This document shows positions 1 through 6,500 of a stretch of DNA of 8,458 bases, piece after piece. Under the pieces are notes generated by a model, which did no database searches, was not told the DNA's origin, and was given only the letters and a program-made list of their open reading frames with translations. The position numbers were made by a program, and so were the translations under genes. Source of the DNA: FLUQ01 sp031548325 (lineage in GTDB: Bacteria; Desulfobacterota; Desulfovibrionia; Desulfovibrionales; Desulfovibrionaceae); the NCBI GenBank assembly GCA_031548325.1, contig JAVBRE010000043.1, positions 1-8,458 of the forward strand, given 5' to 3'. The stretch's first letter is position 1; every line of letters begins with the position of its first letter.

Positions 1-1
1 C

Positions 2-238
2 AGCGAAGGCGACCAGAACATGCTTCAGGACTACCCCGACATGAAGATCGGGCTGATCATCAACCGCCTGCGCAGCCCCAAGAACCCCATTGGCCAGCAG
101 TCCAAGATCGCCGTGGAAACTTACGGCAAGGCTGACGCCAGGTACCTGCTGCAGGGCCGCGACGACAACAAGGGCGTCTTTGTTCCTTCTCAGAAGTCTT
201 TCAGCCTCGGGTCCACCGAAGCCAAGGCACTGAGATAG
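2..238 (+). CDS. C-terminal part of an unrecognised protein (5' truncated by window edge)
   Basis: The reading frame is open from the left edge and ends at a TGA-free TAG stop at 236-238, giving about 78 visible residues. An internal ATG at 20 has no good Shine-Dalgarno site, so the gene most likely begins upstream of the window. The visible part has a short hydrophobic strand (KIGLIINRL), then a charged, polar C-terminus (GRDDNKGVFVPSQKSF) with no membrane segment or cysteines. I do not recognise the family; the strand alone is not enough to call a P-loop or any other fold. It is followed after 19 nt by a large inverted repeat that may mark the end of its transcript. Coding status rests on the open frame and ordinary amino-acid composition. 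Confidence 0.6.
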   Translation, partial: SEGDQNMLQDYPDMKIGLIINRLRSPKNPIGQQSKIAVETYGKADARYLLQGRDDNKGVFVPSQKSFSLGSTEAKALR

Positions 239-257
239 ATTTAGTATCTCAATAACC

Positions 258-326
258 TGTTCACCCTGCCTCGAATCGGCAATGCCGGTGTTATACCCGG
301 CAACCGCAAGAGAGGCAGGGTGAACA
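258..326. repeat. Perfect 15-bp inverted repeat with nested inner stem
   Basis: The outer arms are 258-272 (tgttcaccctgcctc) and 312-326 (gaggcagggtgaaca), exact reverse complements. Inside the 39-nt loop is a second stem, tgccgg at 283-288 with ccggca at 297-302. It begins 19 nt after the stop of the upstream gene. There is no T-run on either side, so it is not a standard intrinsic terminator. It could be an RNA 3'-end structure, an operator, or a fragment of a dispersed palindromic element. Confidence 0.75.
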
Positions 327-753
327 AGCGTACAGACGTCAAACCTGCGGCTGAGGTCGAGAGGAAAGGGGGGTATCAGCCGAATCGCCGTATTGCGCGA
401 AAGAGTGCCTGAATGGGGGAATCGTTTTCTAACCTGGTTTGCGCCGCGATTGTATATTTCGAGAGTTGCGCGGATCGGGTGAAAAAATACTTCAACATGT
501 GTGGATGACGCATCCAGAGCGGTGTATCCGGTCGGCCTTCCGGACGAGGCGGCGGGATCAGCGGGATTTTTGTCGCCTGCCGTGAACCGGTATGTCTTTC
601 ACGTCATTTTGCCTCAAAAGGTGATGAGCGCAGCCGGTGAAATGGCGCAAAAATTTATGCCCTAACAGCAGTCTACGTTTCTTGCATTTTCTTCGTAGCC
701 GCTTGACGCGGCCGACATCTACAAGCTCCGGCCTTGCCGGGCTACCTAACTTC

Positions 754-757
754 GGAG
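754..757 (+). promoter_or_regulatory. Ribosome binding site fixing the transporter start
   Basis: GGAG lies 5 nt before the ATG at 763. The open frame continues upstream to an ATG at 637, but the extra 42 residues are Arg/Ser-rich and cross two GC hairpins. The 763 start gives a family-typical hydrophobic N-terminus. Confidence 0.8.
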
Positions 758-762
758 ATGCT

Positions 763-2199
763 ATGAACAATTGGGTAAAAGCTGTTGTGCCGATTGCTGT
801 TGCTATTTTTTTATGGTTGCTTCCTGTTCCTCAAGGCCTGACGCCAAACGCCTGGGCCTACTTCGCCGTGTTTATCGGGGTTGTTGTGGCCCTTGTTTTG
901 CAACCGCTGCCGGGAGCGGCTGTCGGGCTTATCGGCGTCGCCGCCGCCGCCATGCTGAAACTGGTGCCGCAGGCCAACGGCAGCCCGGCGACAACGGCAT
1001 CTTCGCTGCAGTGGCTGCTTTCCGGTTTTTCCGACAGTACGGTATGGCTGATCTTTTGCGCTTTTATGTTTGCCATGGGCTATGAGAAAACCGGCCTGGG
1101 AAGGCGTATCGCCCTGGCGCTTATGAAAAAAATGGGCGGCACCACTTTGGGGATCGCCTATGCGGTATCCTTCGCCGATCTCGCGCTCGCGCCTTTCACC
1201 CCTTCCAACACCGCCCGCAGCGGGGGAACCGTTTATCCCATAGCCATCAATATCCCCCCCATGTACCAGTCCTTTCCCGAAGAAGGCAGGCGCAAAATGG
1301 GCGCCTACCTGATGTGGAACTGTCTTGCCGTCTGCGCCGTCACCAGTTCCATGTTCGTCACATCTTCCACTCCGCCCATTCTGGCCATAGCAATGGTGCA
1401 TAAAGCGGCCCCCGATCTCGCCGTTATTACCTGGATGGACTGGTGCATAGCCGTCGCGCCGGCCTGCATACTGCTTTTTCTTGTCACGCCGATTTTGTCC
1501 TATCTTATTTTTCCTCCCTCGGTAAAAAGTTCTCCCGAAGCGCCGAAGTGGGCCGCCAGCGAATTGCAAAAACTCGGCCCCATAACACGCCGGGAAATCA
1601 CCATGACCGTTATTGCCTTTGCCGCCCTCGGGATGTGGGTTGGCGGAAGCAAATATATGAACGCCACGATGGTGGGCATTGTGGCGGTGTGTCTTTTGAT
1701 TATTCTGGACGTCGTGAAATGGGAAGACGTTCTCAAGAACCAAAACGCCTGGAATACGCTTGCCTGGTTCGCCACCCTGATAAGTATGGCCTCAGGACTT
1801 GGCCGCGTCGGCTTTGTGAAGTGGTTTGCGGATTACTCCGCCAGTTATTTTTCCGGTTCCAGCGTGACCATCGTCATGATCGGAATGGTCGCTGTTTTCT
1901 ATTTCGCGCACTACTTTTTCGCCAGTCTCGTTGCGCACCTTGTCGCCATGCTGCCCGTCATGCTGGCGACAGCCCTGGTTGTGCCGGGCATGAACATTCG
2001 TATATTCGGCATGCTGCTTATCGGCATCATCGGCATGATGAGCATGCTTACCCCCTATGCCGGCGGACCCAGCGGTATCTATTACAACAGCAGGTACATC
2101 ACGCCGAAAGAATTTTGGATTCTGGGTTTTATTTTTGGTGTGATCTACTTCACTGTGTACACCGGCATTTCCATGATCTGGATGCCGATGGTCATGTGA
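763..2199 (+). CDS. DASS-family (CitT/TtdT-like) dicarboxylate/anion transporter
   Basis: This is a 478-residue inner-membrane protein with about 11-12 hydrophobic segments, close to the usual length of the divalent anion:Na+ symporter / CitT group. The family signature APFTPSNTARSGG at residues 143-155 contains the SNT substrate/ion motif (148-150) and is followed by YPI. The second half has a matching region, with AHLVAMLPV (391-399) and LTPYAGGPSG (429-438), where CitT-like members carry the second anion site. Relatives exchange or import citrate, succinate, tartrate or malate; the exact substrate cannot be read here. The ATG at 763 was chosen for its GGAG site and the hydrophobic start MNNWVKAVVPIAVAIFLWLL. 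It is the first gene of a plus-strand cassette and is followed after 51 nt by a RraA-like gene, which suggests it feeds an organic anion to the two enzymes downstream. Confidence 0.9.
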   Translation: MNNWVKAVVPIAVAIFLWLLPVPQGLTPNAWAYFAVFIGVVVALVLQPLPGAAVGLIGVAAAAMLKLVPQANGSPATTASSLQWLLSGFSDSTVWLIFCAFMFAMGYEKTGLGRRIALALMKKMGGTTLGIAYAVSFADLALAPFTPSNTARSGGTVYPIAINIPPMYQSFPEEGRRKMGAYLMWNCLAVCAVTSSMFVTSSTPPILAIAMVHKAAPDLAVITWMDWCIAVAPACILLFLVTPILSYLIFPPSVKSSPEAPKWAASELQKLGPITRREITMTVIAFAALGMWVGGSKYMNATMVGIVAVCLLIILDVVKWEDVLKNQNAWNTLAWFATLISMASGLGRVGFVKWFADYSASYFSGSSVTIVMIGMVAVFYFAHYFFASLVAHLVAMLPVMLATALVVPGMNIRIFGMLLIGIIGMMSMLTPYAGGPSGIYYNSRYITPKEFWILGFIFGVIYFTVYTGISMIWMPMVM

Positions 2200-2250
2200 T
2201 CGCGTTTTGTCGAAACATGAAACCAGCAAACGCTTGTATGGAGAATCGCT

Positions 2251-2943
2251 ATGAGTAATCCCGGCATGAAGGTTTACCGAAACGCCCCTCGTCCCGATGC
2301 CGCATTGGTGGAAAAACTGAAAGATTGCCGCAGCGCGTTGCTGTCCGACGCTTCAAACCGCATGTTCGCCATGGACGCGCGCATCGCAGCGCGCGGTTCC
2401 GCCCGGCGGCTTTGCGGCCCCGCCGTGACGGTGCGTTGCGCGGTCGCCGACAACATGGTCTTTCACCAGGCGATGTTGCTCGCCAAGCCCGGCGACGTGA
2501 TTGTGGCCGATCTCGGCGGGGACATGAGCTACAGCATCGCCGGAGCGCTGATGTACTCCTGCGCGATAGCTCGCGGCATCGCGGGTTTTGTCATCGACGG
2601 CTGCGTCCGCTATATCCGTGAACTTGAACAGAACAACTTTCCGGTGTTCGCGGCGGGTGTTACGCCGCGCGGCCATTACCAGTGCGGCCCCGGTGAAGTC
2701 AACGTGCCGGTGCAGTGCGGCGGCGTTGTCGTGCGGCCGGGAGATATTGTCGTTGGAGACGAGGACGGCATGGTTGTCGTGCGGCCCGAGGACGTTGACA
2801 GCATTCTTGCGAACATGCAGCGGGTCATCGCCAACGAGGCCGAGATGACCGCGCTTATCAAGGCGGGCAAATGGGAAGAAAGCCTCATCATTCGCCGGAT
2901 GCGCAAAAATATGGATGAAATGAACTTCGAATTCATTGAATAG
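2251..2943 (+). CDS. RraA / HMG-aldolase-like protein with degenerate metal site
   Basis: A 230-residue member of the RraA-like family, which includes class II 4-hydroxy-4-methyl-2-oxoglutarate aldolases (LigK/ProA type), oxaloacetate decarboxylases and the RNase E inhibitor RraA. Family hallmarks visible are GPAVTV (56-61), KPGDVIVADLGGD (79-91), ARGIAGFVIDGCVR (107-120), NVPVQCGG (151-158) and GDEDGMVVV (169-177). The start at 2251 has GGAG at 2240-2243, 7 nt upstream. Family enzymes carry an acidic residue, 20 residues, then Arg-Asp to hold the divalent metal. Here the first acid is Ala99 and the Arg-Asp pair is Arg120-Tyr121; Glu124 of the trailing acidic position is kept. It may therefore bind metal differently, use another substrate, or be regulatory. 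The C-terminal 40 residues (LIKAGKWEES...) extend past the minimal fold, as in the longer aldolase-type members. It sits between a dicarboxylate transporter and a metallohydrolase, favouring a catabolic role over RNase control. Confidence 0.85.
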   Translation: MSNPGMKVYRNAPRPDAALVEKLKDCRSALLSDASNRMFAMDARIAARGSARRLCGPAVTVRCAVADNMVFHQAMLLAKPGDVIVADLGGDMSYSIAGALMYSCAIARGIAGFVIDGCVRYIRELEQNNFPVFAAGVTPRGHYQCGPGEVNVPVQCGGVVVRPGDIVVGDEDGMVVVRPEDVDSILANMQRVIANEAEMTALIKAGKWEESLIIRRMRKNMDEMNFEFIE

Positions 2944-2946
2944 GAG
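2942..2946 (+). promoter_or_regulatory. Ribosome binding site overlapping the upstream stop codon
   Basis: AGGAG lies 7 nt before the ATG at 2954 and overlaps the TAG stop (2941-2943) of the RraA-like gene. This supports the 2954 start over the in-frame ATG at 2936, which lies inside the upstream gene, and implies translational coupling. Confidence 0.8.
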
Positions 2947-2953
2947 AATCACG

Positions 2954-3928
2954 ATGGCTGTTATCAGAACCGTTCTCGGGGACATTGCCCCGTCCGAATT
3001 CGGAGTTTGCGATTTTCATGACCACCTGATCCGCTCGAACGGGCCGGAGGTCGCGCTTAACGGCTGGTACTTGATGAACAGCATTCCCGCCGCCTGCGTC
3101 GAGCTGGACGACTTTATCGCCGCCGGCGGCAAGTCGATGGTCTGCATGGACCCCATTGGCTCGGGCCGGGATGTGCCCAAGATGATGGAAATTGCCAACC
3201 GCTACAAAGGCAAGGCCCATCTTGTGATGGTGACCGGCTTTCATAAAGGCAGCCTCTACGACAACCGCGGCTATTGGACGGTGCTTTGCCCCCGCGACAA
3301 GGTCGTGGAGATGATCGTCAAAGACGTTACCGAGGGTATGGACATATACAGCTACGCCGGGCCGATTGTTGAGCGTTGTTCCGCCAAAGCGGGGGTGATC
3401 AAGGCGGGCACCGGCCTGCGGGAAATCACGCCGTTCGAGCAAAACACCCTTGCCATCGCGGCGCGGGCGCAGGCCGAATGCGGCGCCGCCATTTCGACGC
3501 ACACCGACTTCGGCACCATGGGCGTCGAGACGATTGAAATACTCAAGAAAAACGGCGCGAACGTCGAAAAGGTCGTGCTTTGCCACACGAACAAGGTCAA
3601 TGACCGGTATTATTACAGGAAGATGCTCGACATGGGCGCGAACCTGTGCTTTGAGGGGCCGGACCGTCCCGAATGGGCGCCGGACATCGAGGTCGCCGAA
3701 AACATCAAATGGCTGATCGAAAAAGGCTACGGCAAGCAGATTCTGCTCTCGATGGACGCCGGCCGCTCAACCTTCCAGAAAGGCTATATGGCGGAGAAAG
3801 GCATCGTCGCGCACGGCATCTCTTACCTGCTGACCGACTTTGTCCCGCTGATGCAAGAGATCGGCGTTTCGCAGGCTGCCCTTGACGATATGCTGATCCA
3901 CAACCCGGCAAAAGTTCTTGCGATGTGA
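2954..3928 (+). CDS. Phosphotriesterase-family metal-dependent hydrolase (possible lactonase)
   Basis: A 324-residue cytosolic protein of the amidohydrolase superfamily, phosphotriesterase (PTE/PHP) branch, full length for the family. The binuclear metal ligands are visible in order: HxH in DFHDHL (His22, His24), the carboxylated lysine in AGVIKAGTG (Lys150), His183 in ISTHTD, His211 in VLCHTNK, and Asp268 in LLSMDAGR. GRDVPKMMEIANR (71-83) and VTGFHKGSLYDN (93-104) also match the family. PTE relatives hydrolyse lactones, phosphotriesters or esters; many bacterial ones are lactonases. The family's usual LSHD reads LSMD here, keeping the metal ligand but replacing the neighbouring His with Met. 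The gene follows the RraA-like gene after 10 nt and shares an overlapping stop/Shine-Dalgarno, so the two proteins are probably made together. Together with the transporter this suggests uptake and opening of a carboxylated lactone or ester before aldol cleavage; this is inference. Confidence 0.88.
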   Translation: MAVIRTVLGDIAPSEFGVCDFHDHLIRSNGPEVALNGWYLMNSIPAACVELDDFIAAGGKSMVCMDPIGSGRDVPKMMEIANRYKGKAHLVMVTGFHKGSLYDNRGYWTVLCPRDKVVEMIVKDVTEGMDIYSYAGPIVERCSAKAGVIKAGTGLREITPFEQNTLAIAARAQAECGAAISTHTDFGTMGVETIEILKKNGANVEKVVLCHTNKVNDRYYYRKMLDMGANLCFEGPDRPEWAPDIEVAENIKWLIEKGYGKQILLSMDAGRSTFQKGYMAEKGIVAHGISYLLTDFVPLMQEIGVSQAALDDMLIHNPAKVLAM

Positions 3929-3960
3929 CGATGTTCAAGCAAAAGTGCCCGCATGGCGGC

Positions 3961-3996
3961 TGATCCCGCGCCGGATCAAAGCGGCCGCCGGGCCGC
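3961..3996. repeat. Two small adjacent hairpins in the convergent junction
   Basis: The first has arms tgatcc (3961-3966) and ggatca (3973-3978). The second has arms gcggcc (3981-3986) and ggccgc (3991-3996) around a 4-nt loop. They lie between the phosphotriesterase stop and the main terminator and may protect the 3' end of the plus-strand mRNA. Confidence 0.5.
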
Positions 3997-4013
3997 AGGC
4001 GCGATGACTGACA

Positions 4014-4050
4014 AAAACCCCGGTCCGGCTGTACGCGGGACCGGGGTTTT
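4014..4050. terminator. Bidirectional intrinsic terminator between convergent operons
   Basis: A perfect 13-bp stem with arms 4014-4026 (aaaaccccggtcc) and 4038-4050 (ggaccggggtttt) and an 11-nt loop. Read on the plus strand the GC stem is followed by four T; read on the minus strand it is followed by five. It lies 85 nt after the plus-strand cassette stop and 56 nt after the minus-strand eutA stop, so it can end both transcripts. Confidence 0.9.
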
Positions 4051-4106
4051 GTACGGGCAAAGCTTTTGCCAGCCGGACAGTTGCCGCATCTCGAACTGCG
4101 CCGCCG

Positions 4107-5555
4107 TCATTTGTCGAAAACCAGCGTTTTGACCACCACGGGCACCACTCGCCCGTTGGACAGAGGACTGCCGATATCGATGTAGTCGCCGTTTTCCACT
4201 TTGACGGTATCCAGAGACAGTATTTTTTTGCCGGGCAGGGCGTTCATCAGGGCATTGCCAAGGCTTTTGGCCATATCCCGCTCCAGAACAATGATCACGA
4301 TATCGTTGACGCGCAGATATTCGCGCAGCCCCGAGACGATTTTGGCGCAGATATCCTTGACCATATCAAAAGAAGGGTTGCACGGCCCCCGGAAAGCTAT
4401 GGCCAGCACCTGATGCTTCTCGTTGCCTCCGTCTTTGAACCAGGCGGCCTTTTCGGCCAGACGGGAACTGAAATCCCTGTAGTTTTGGGCTTCGTCATCC
4501 TCTGTCAGCTTGAGAATGGGGATGTTCTGGAGAGGCAGCACGGTGGCATCGCCGATAGCGATGGTGGAACCGCTGATTTCCATGGAGTTGGAACCGACCC
4601 CGACCACCGTGGCCCGGATGGTTTCTTTGGGCGTTAGAAATTCCACTTTGGAAAAAGCCGCGCAATCGCGGATGCAGCGCCCCAGAAGAGAGCCGATATC
4701 GCCGTATGGAAAAGGAGAGCGCGAATCACAGCCCGTATAGATGCAATCGGCCACTCCGCCGGAAAAGGTCAGGCCCTGCAAGGGCCAGACCCTCTTTAGC
4801 GGGTGAGCGGTGAAAAACAGGTTCAGGTCTTCTTCGGGACCGGAGAGAAGCCCGATGGATTGCGCCGTGATCTCGGCCAGACGGCGGCAGAGGCGGACCA
4901 GATCGTCCAGAGAGGCCGCCCGGCCTTCCTTCATGTTCAGATGCATCCGTTCGGCCAGAATGCCTATCTTGGGAGCCACATAGCTCAGATGCAAGCTGGC
5001 CGGATCAAGAACTATCTGACGGCCGCCGATATCCAGACAAGACGTGTCCACCGGCTCGCCGTCGCAAAAGACGGCAATATTGGTGGTGCCGCCGCCGATA
5101 TCCAGATTGACCAGGGGGGCGCCGCGAATTTTTTTGCTGATGGCGGCCGTTCCTGCTCCCCGACCGGCCAGAATGGCTTCCAAATCGCTTCCCGCGGTGG
5201 CTACCACAAAATTTCCGGCCAGACCGCTCAGGGTTCGCAAGACGGCTTCGCTGTTTTCTTTGCGGGCCGTCTCTCCGGTAATGATGACCGCTCCGGCGGA
5301 AAGCCGGCCGGGAGTGATTCCGGCCTTTATATATTCTTTTTCCACTATGTCCCGCACGGCATTTACATTGATGCGGGTTCGGTCGAGCAGAGGAGTCAGG
5401 TGAATGTCGCTTCGATAGATGATTTCCTTGCCCACAATCTGGATGCGGGGAATGGAAGTGGCCGAAGCGGTGTTTTCTATTTCCAGGCTGCTGAAAATCA
5501 ATTGGGTGGTGGAAGTGCCGAGGTCGATGCCCACGCTGAGCAGTTTTTCAGCCAT
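4107..5555 (-). CDS. eutA: EutA, ethanolamine ammonia-lyase reactivating factor
   Basis: A 482-residue protein of the EutA family, full length. EutA is a chaperone-like ATPase that releases damaged cobalamin from ethanolamine ammonia-lyase so that fresh adenosylcobalamin can bind. The actin/Hsp70-like nucleotide fold shows as GIDLGTSTTQ (9-18, phosphate 1), the conserved TGETARKEN (93-101), LDIGGGTTNI (151-160, phosphate 2), LDIGGRQ (174-180), FSGGVAD (264-270, adenosine loop) and GDIGSLLG (285-292). The start at 5555 puts the first phosphate loop at the usual distance from the N-terminus, though its Shine-Dalgarno (aagg) is weak. It begins 26 nt after eutC on the same strand, so it is the last gene of a eutB-eutC-eutA unit, and translation may depend on eutC. 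In enteric bacteria eutA precedes eutB; here it comes last. Antisense open frames across it are compositional shadows. Confidence 0.93.
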   Translation of the reverse strand: MAEKLLSVGIDLGTSTTQLIFSSLEIENTASATSIPRIQIVGKEIIYRSDIHLTPLLDRTRINVNAVRDIVEKEYIKAGITPGRLSAGAVIITGETARKENSEAVLRTLSGLAGNFVVATAGSDLEAILAGRGAGTAAISKKIRGAPLVNLDIGGGTTNIAVFCDGEPVDTSCLDIGGRQIVLDPASLHLSYVAPKIGILAERMHLNMKEGRAASLDDLVRLCRRLAEITAQSIGLLSGPEEDLNLFFTAHPLKRVWPLQGLTFSGGVADCIYTGCDSRSPFPYGDIGSLLGRCIRDCAAFSKVEFLTPKETIRATVVGVGSNSMEISGSTIAIGDATVLPLQNIPILKLTEDDEAQNYRDFSSRLAEKAAWFKDGGNEKHQVLAIAFRGPCNPSFDMVKDICAKIVSGLREYLRVNDIVIIVLERDMAKSLGNALMNALPGKKILSLDTVKVENGDYIDIGSPLSNGRVVPVVVKTLVFDK

Positions 5556-5581
5556 GCCGCTGCCTTGTTCTTTCGCGGACT

Positions 5582-6460
5582 TTACAGCTTGAGATCAATG
5601 CCGCTGACTTTTTTATCAAGCATCAGCTTGATGATGTCGGCAAGATAGCCGCCGGCTTCGACTGCGGGGGTTCCCTGGCGGTGAATGTTGGATACAACGG
5701 TGCGCCGCGCTTCGGGCATGTCGGCGGTAGCCTTGTACGCCATGTATGCGCTCATGCTCTCTGCGGTGATCAGACCCGGCCTTTCGCCGATAAGGGTACA
5801 GATTACTTCGGCTTCGGTAAGGTCGCTGATGGTGTCCTGGGAAGGAACGCGGCCGTATTGCACGAAGAAGGGCGCGCAGGGTTTGATGTTGTGGCGGGAC
5901 AGGCCGTCAACCATGGCTTTGTACGTTTCCATGGCATTGGTGGTTACGGCCGTGGTGGACAGGCCGTCGGCCACATAAATGACAACCCTGGCGTTTGAAC
6001 CCACATGGGATTTGATCTTTTGGGCTTCCTCATTACTGAATTGACGCCCCAGGTCCGGGCGGGTCATGAAGACATCCTTGTTTTCACAAAGGGTCTTGAA
6101 ATGCGGAAGATTATGTTCTTTGAACCAGGCTTCGGAAACCTCGGTAAACACGGCATCCATGGCCAGCGCGTGGTCCGTCCGGAAGCGCAGCATGGTTTCG
6201 GTGAGATAACGCGGGCCGGCGCGCCAGACGCCGATACGGGCCGGCGTGCTTTTTTTCAGGGCCGCCATGGCGTCGGGGTTGTGCGGGTTCGGCACATAAG
6301 CTTTGCCAGCCAAGTCCATGGCGGCGATGTCCGGCAGACAATCGCCGGCGCCGTTCGCGGAATTTTTCTGTCCGGCGCCGTCTGCTGCACCGGGGAGTTT
6401 ACCGCCGAGTTCCGCCAGAACAGTCTCAATGACTTTTCGCACTTCGTGTTCGGTAACCAT
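5582..6460 (-). CDS. eutC: EutC, ethanolamine ammonia-lyase small subunit
   Basis: A 292-residue protein, the usual EutC length. With EutB it forms the adenosylcobalamin-dependent lyase that turns ethanolamine into acetaldehyde and ammonia; EutC supplies much of the cobalamin-binding surface. Hallmarks are PARIGVWRAGPRYLT (73-87), LRFRTDHALAMDAV (91-104), RPDLGRQFS (134-142), VVIYVADGLSTTAV (159-172), LIGERPGL (223-230), SMSAYMAY (235-242) and SNIHRQGTPAVEAGGYLA (257-274). Residues 3-19 form a short amphipathic helix (V7, V10, I11, V14, L15, L18 on one face), followed by a Gly/Ala-rich linker to about residue 50. In Salmonella EutC a comparable N-terminal helix targets cargo to the Eut microcompartment. 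The start at 6460 has GGGAG at 6467-6471, 6 nt upstream. The gene follows eutB after an unusually structured 179-nt gap and precedes eutA by 26 nt. Confidence 0.97.
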   Translation of the reverse strand: MVTEHEVRKVIETVLAELGGKLPGAADGAGQKNSANGAGDCLPDIAAMDLAGKAYVPNPHNPDAMAALKKSTPARIGVWRAGPRYLTETMLRFRTDHALAMDAVFTEVSEAWFKEHNLPHFKTLCENKDVFMTRPDLGRQFSNEEAQKIKSHVGSNARVVIYVADGLSTTAVTTNAMETYKAMVDGLSRHNIKPCAPFFVQYGRVPSQDTISDLTEAEVICTLIGERPGLITAESMSAYMAYKATADMPEARRTVVSNIHRQGTPAVEAGGYLADIIKLMLDKKVSGIDLKL

Positions 6461-6500
6461 CGTCCACTCCCTTAAAGCGAAACTGTTCCTGGGTCAAATT

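Larger units (their letters stand above)
239..762. other. 524-nt intergenic / leader region upstream of the transporter gene
   Basis: No convincing gene is visible here. From left to right it holds the 15-bp inverted repeat at 258-326 (separate entry), a small perfect hairpin at 502-516 (arms tggatg and catcca, loop acg), a weak stem with arms 527-531 and 540-544, and a short A/T-rich palindrome near 605-620 (ttttg and caaaa around cct). Near the 3' end there are two small GC hairpins (gccgc-ttgac-gcggc around 700 and ccggc-ctt-gccgg around 730). A promoter for the transporter cassette must lie here or upstream, but I could not find a convincing -35/-10 pair or a sigma-54 GG-N10-GC element. 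The open frame that extends the transporter upstream to 637 is judged non-coding. Confidence 0.5.

Noticed and set aside
258..326. Integron attC site or transposon end
   Set aside because: The arms lack the attC core sites, no transposase or target duplication is visible, and a single palindrome is not enough.
637..665. Sigma-54 (-24/-12) promoter suggested by tggc...tgcc near 643-660
   Set aside because: The GG to GC spacing is about 13 nt where 10 is required.
637..762. N-terminal 42-residue extension of the transporter
   Set aside because: The Arg/Ser-rich extension has no family counterpart, spans two GC hairpins, and a good GGAG site directly precedes the ATG at 763.
811..1743. 310-codon open frame on the minus strand opposite the transporter
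   Set aside because: It is His/Gly/Arg-rich with no recognisable domain and lies fully opposite a clear membrane protein gene; it is a compositional shadow.
4803..5648. 281-codon plus-strand open frame opposite eutA
   Set aside because: Low-complexity Gln/Gly/Ala composition with no motif and complete overlap with a well-conserved EutA gene.
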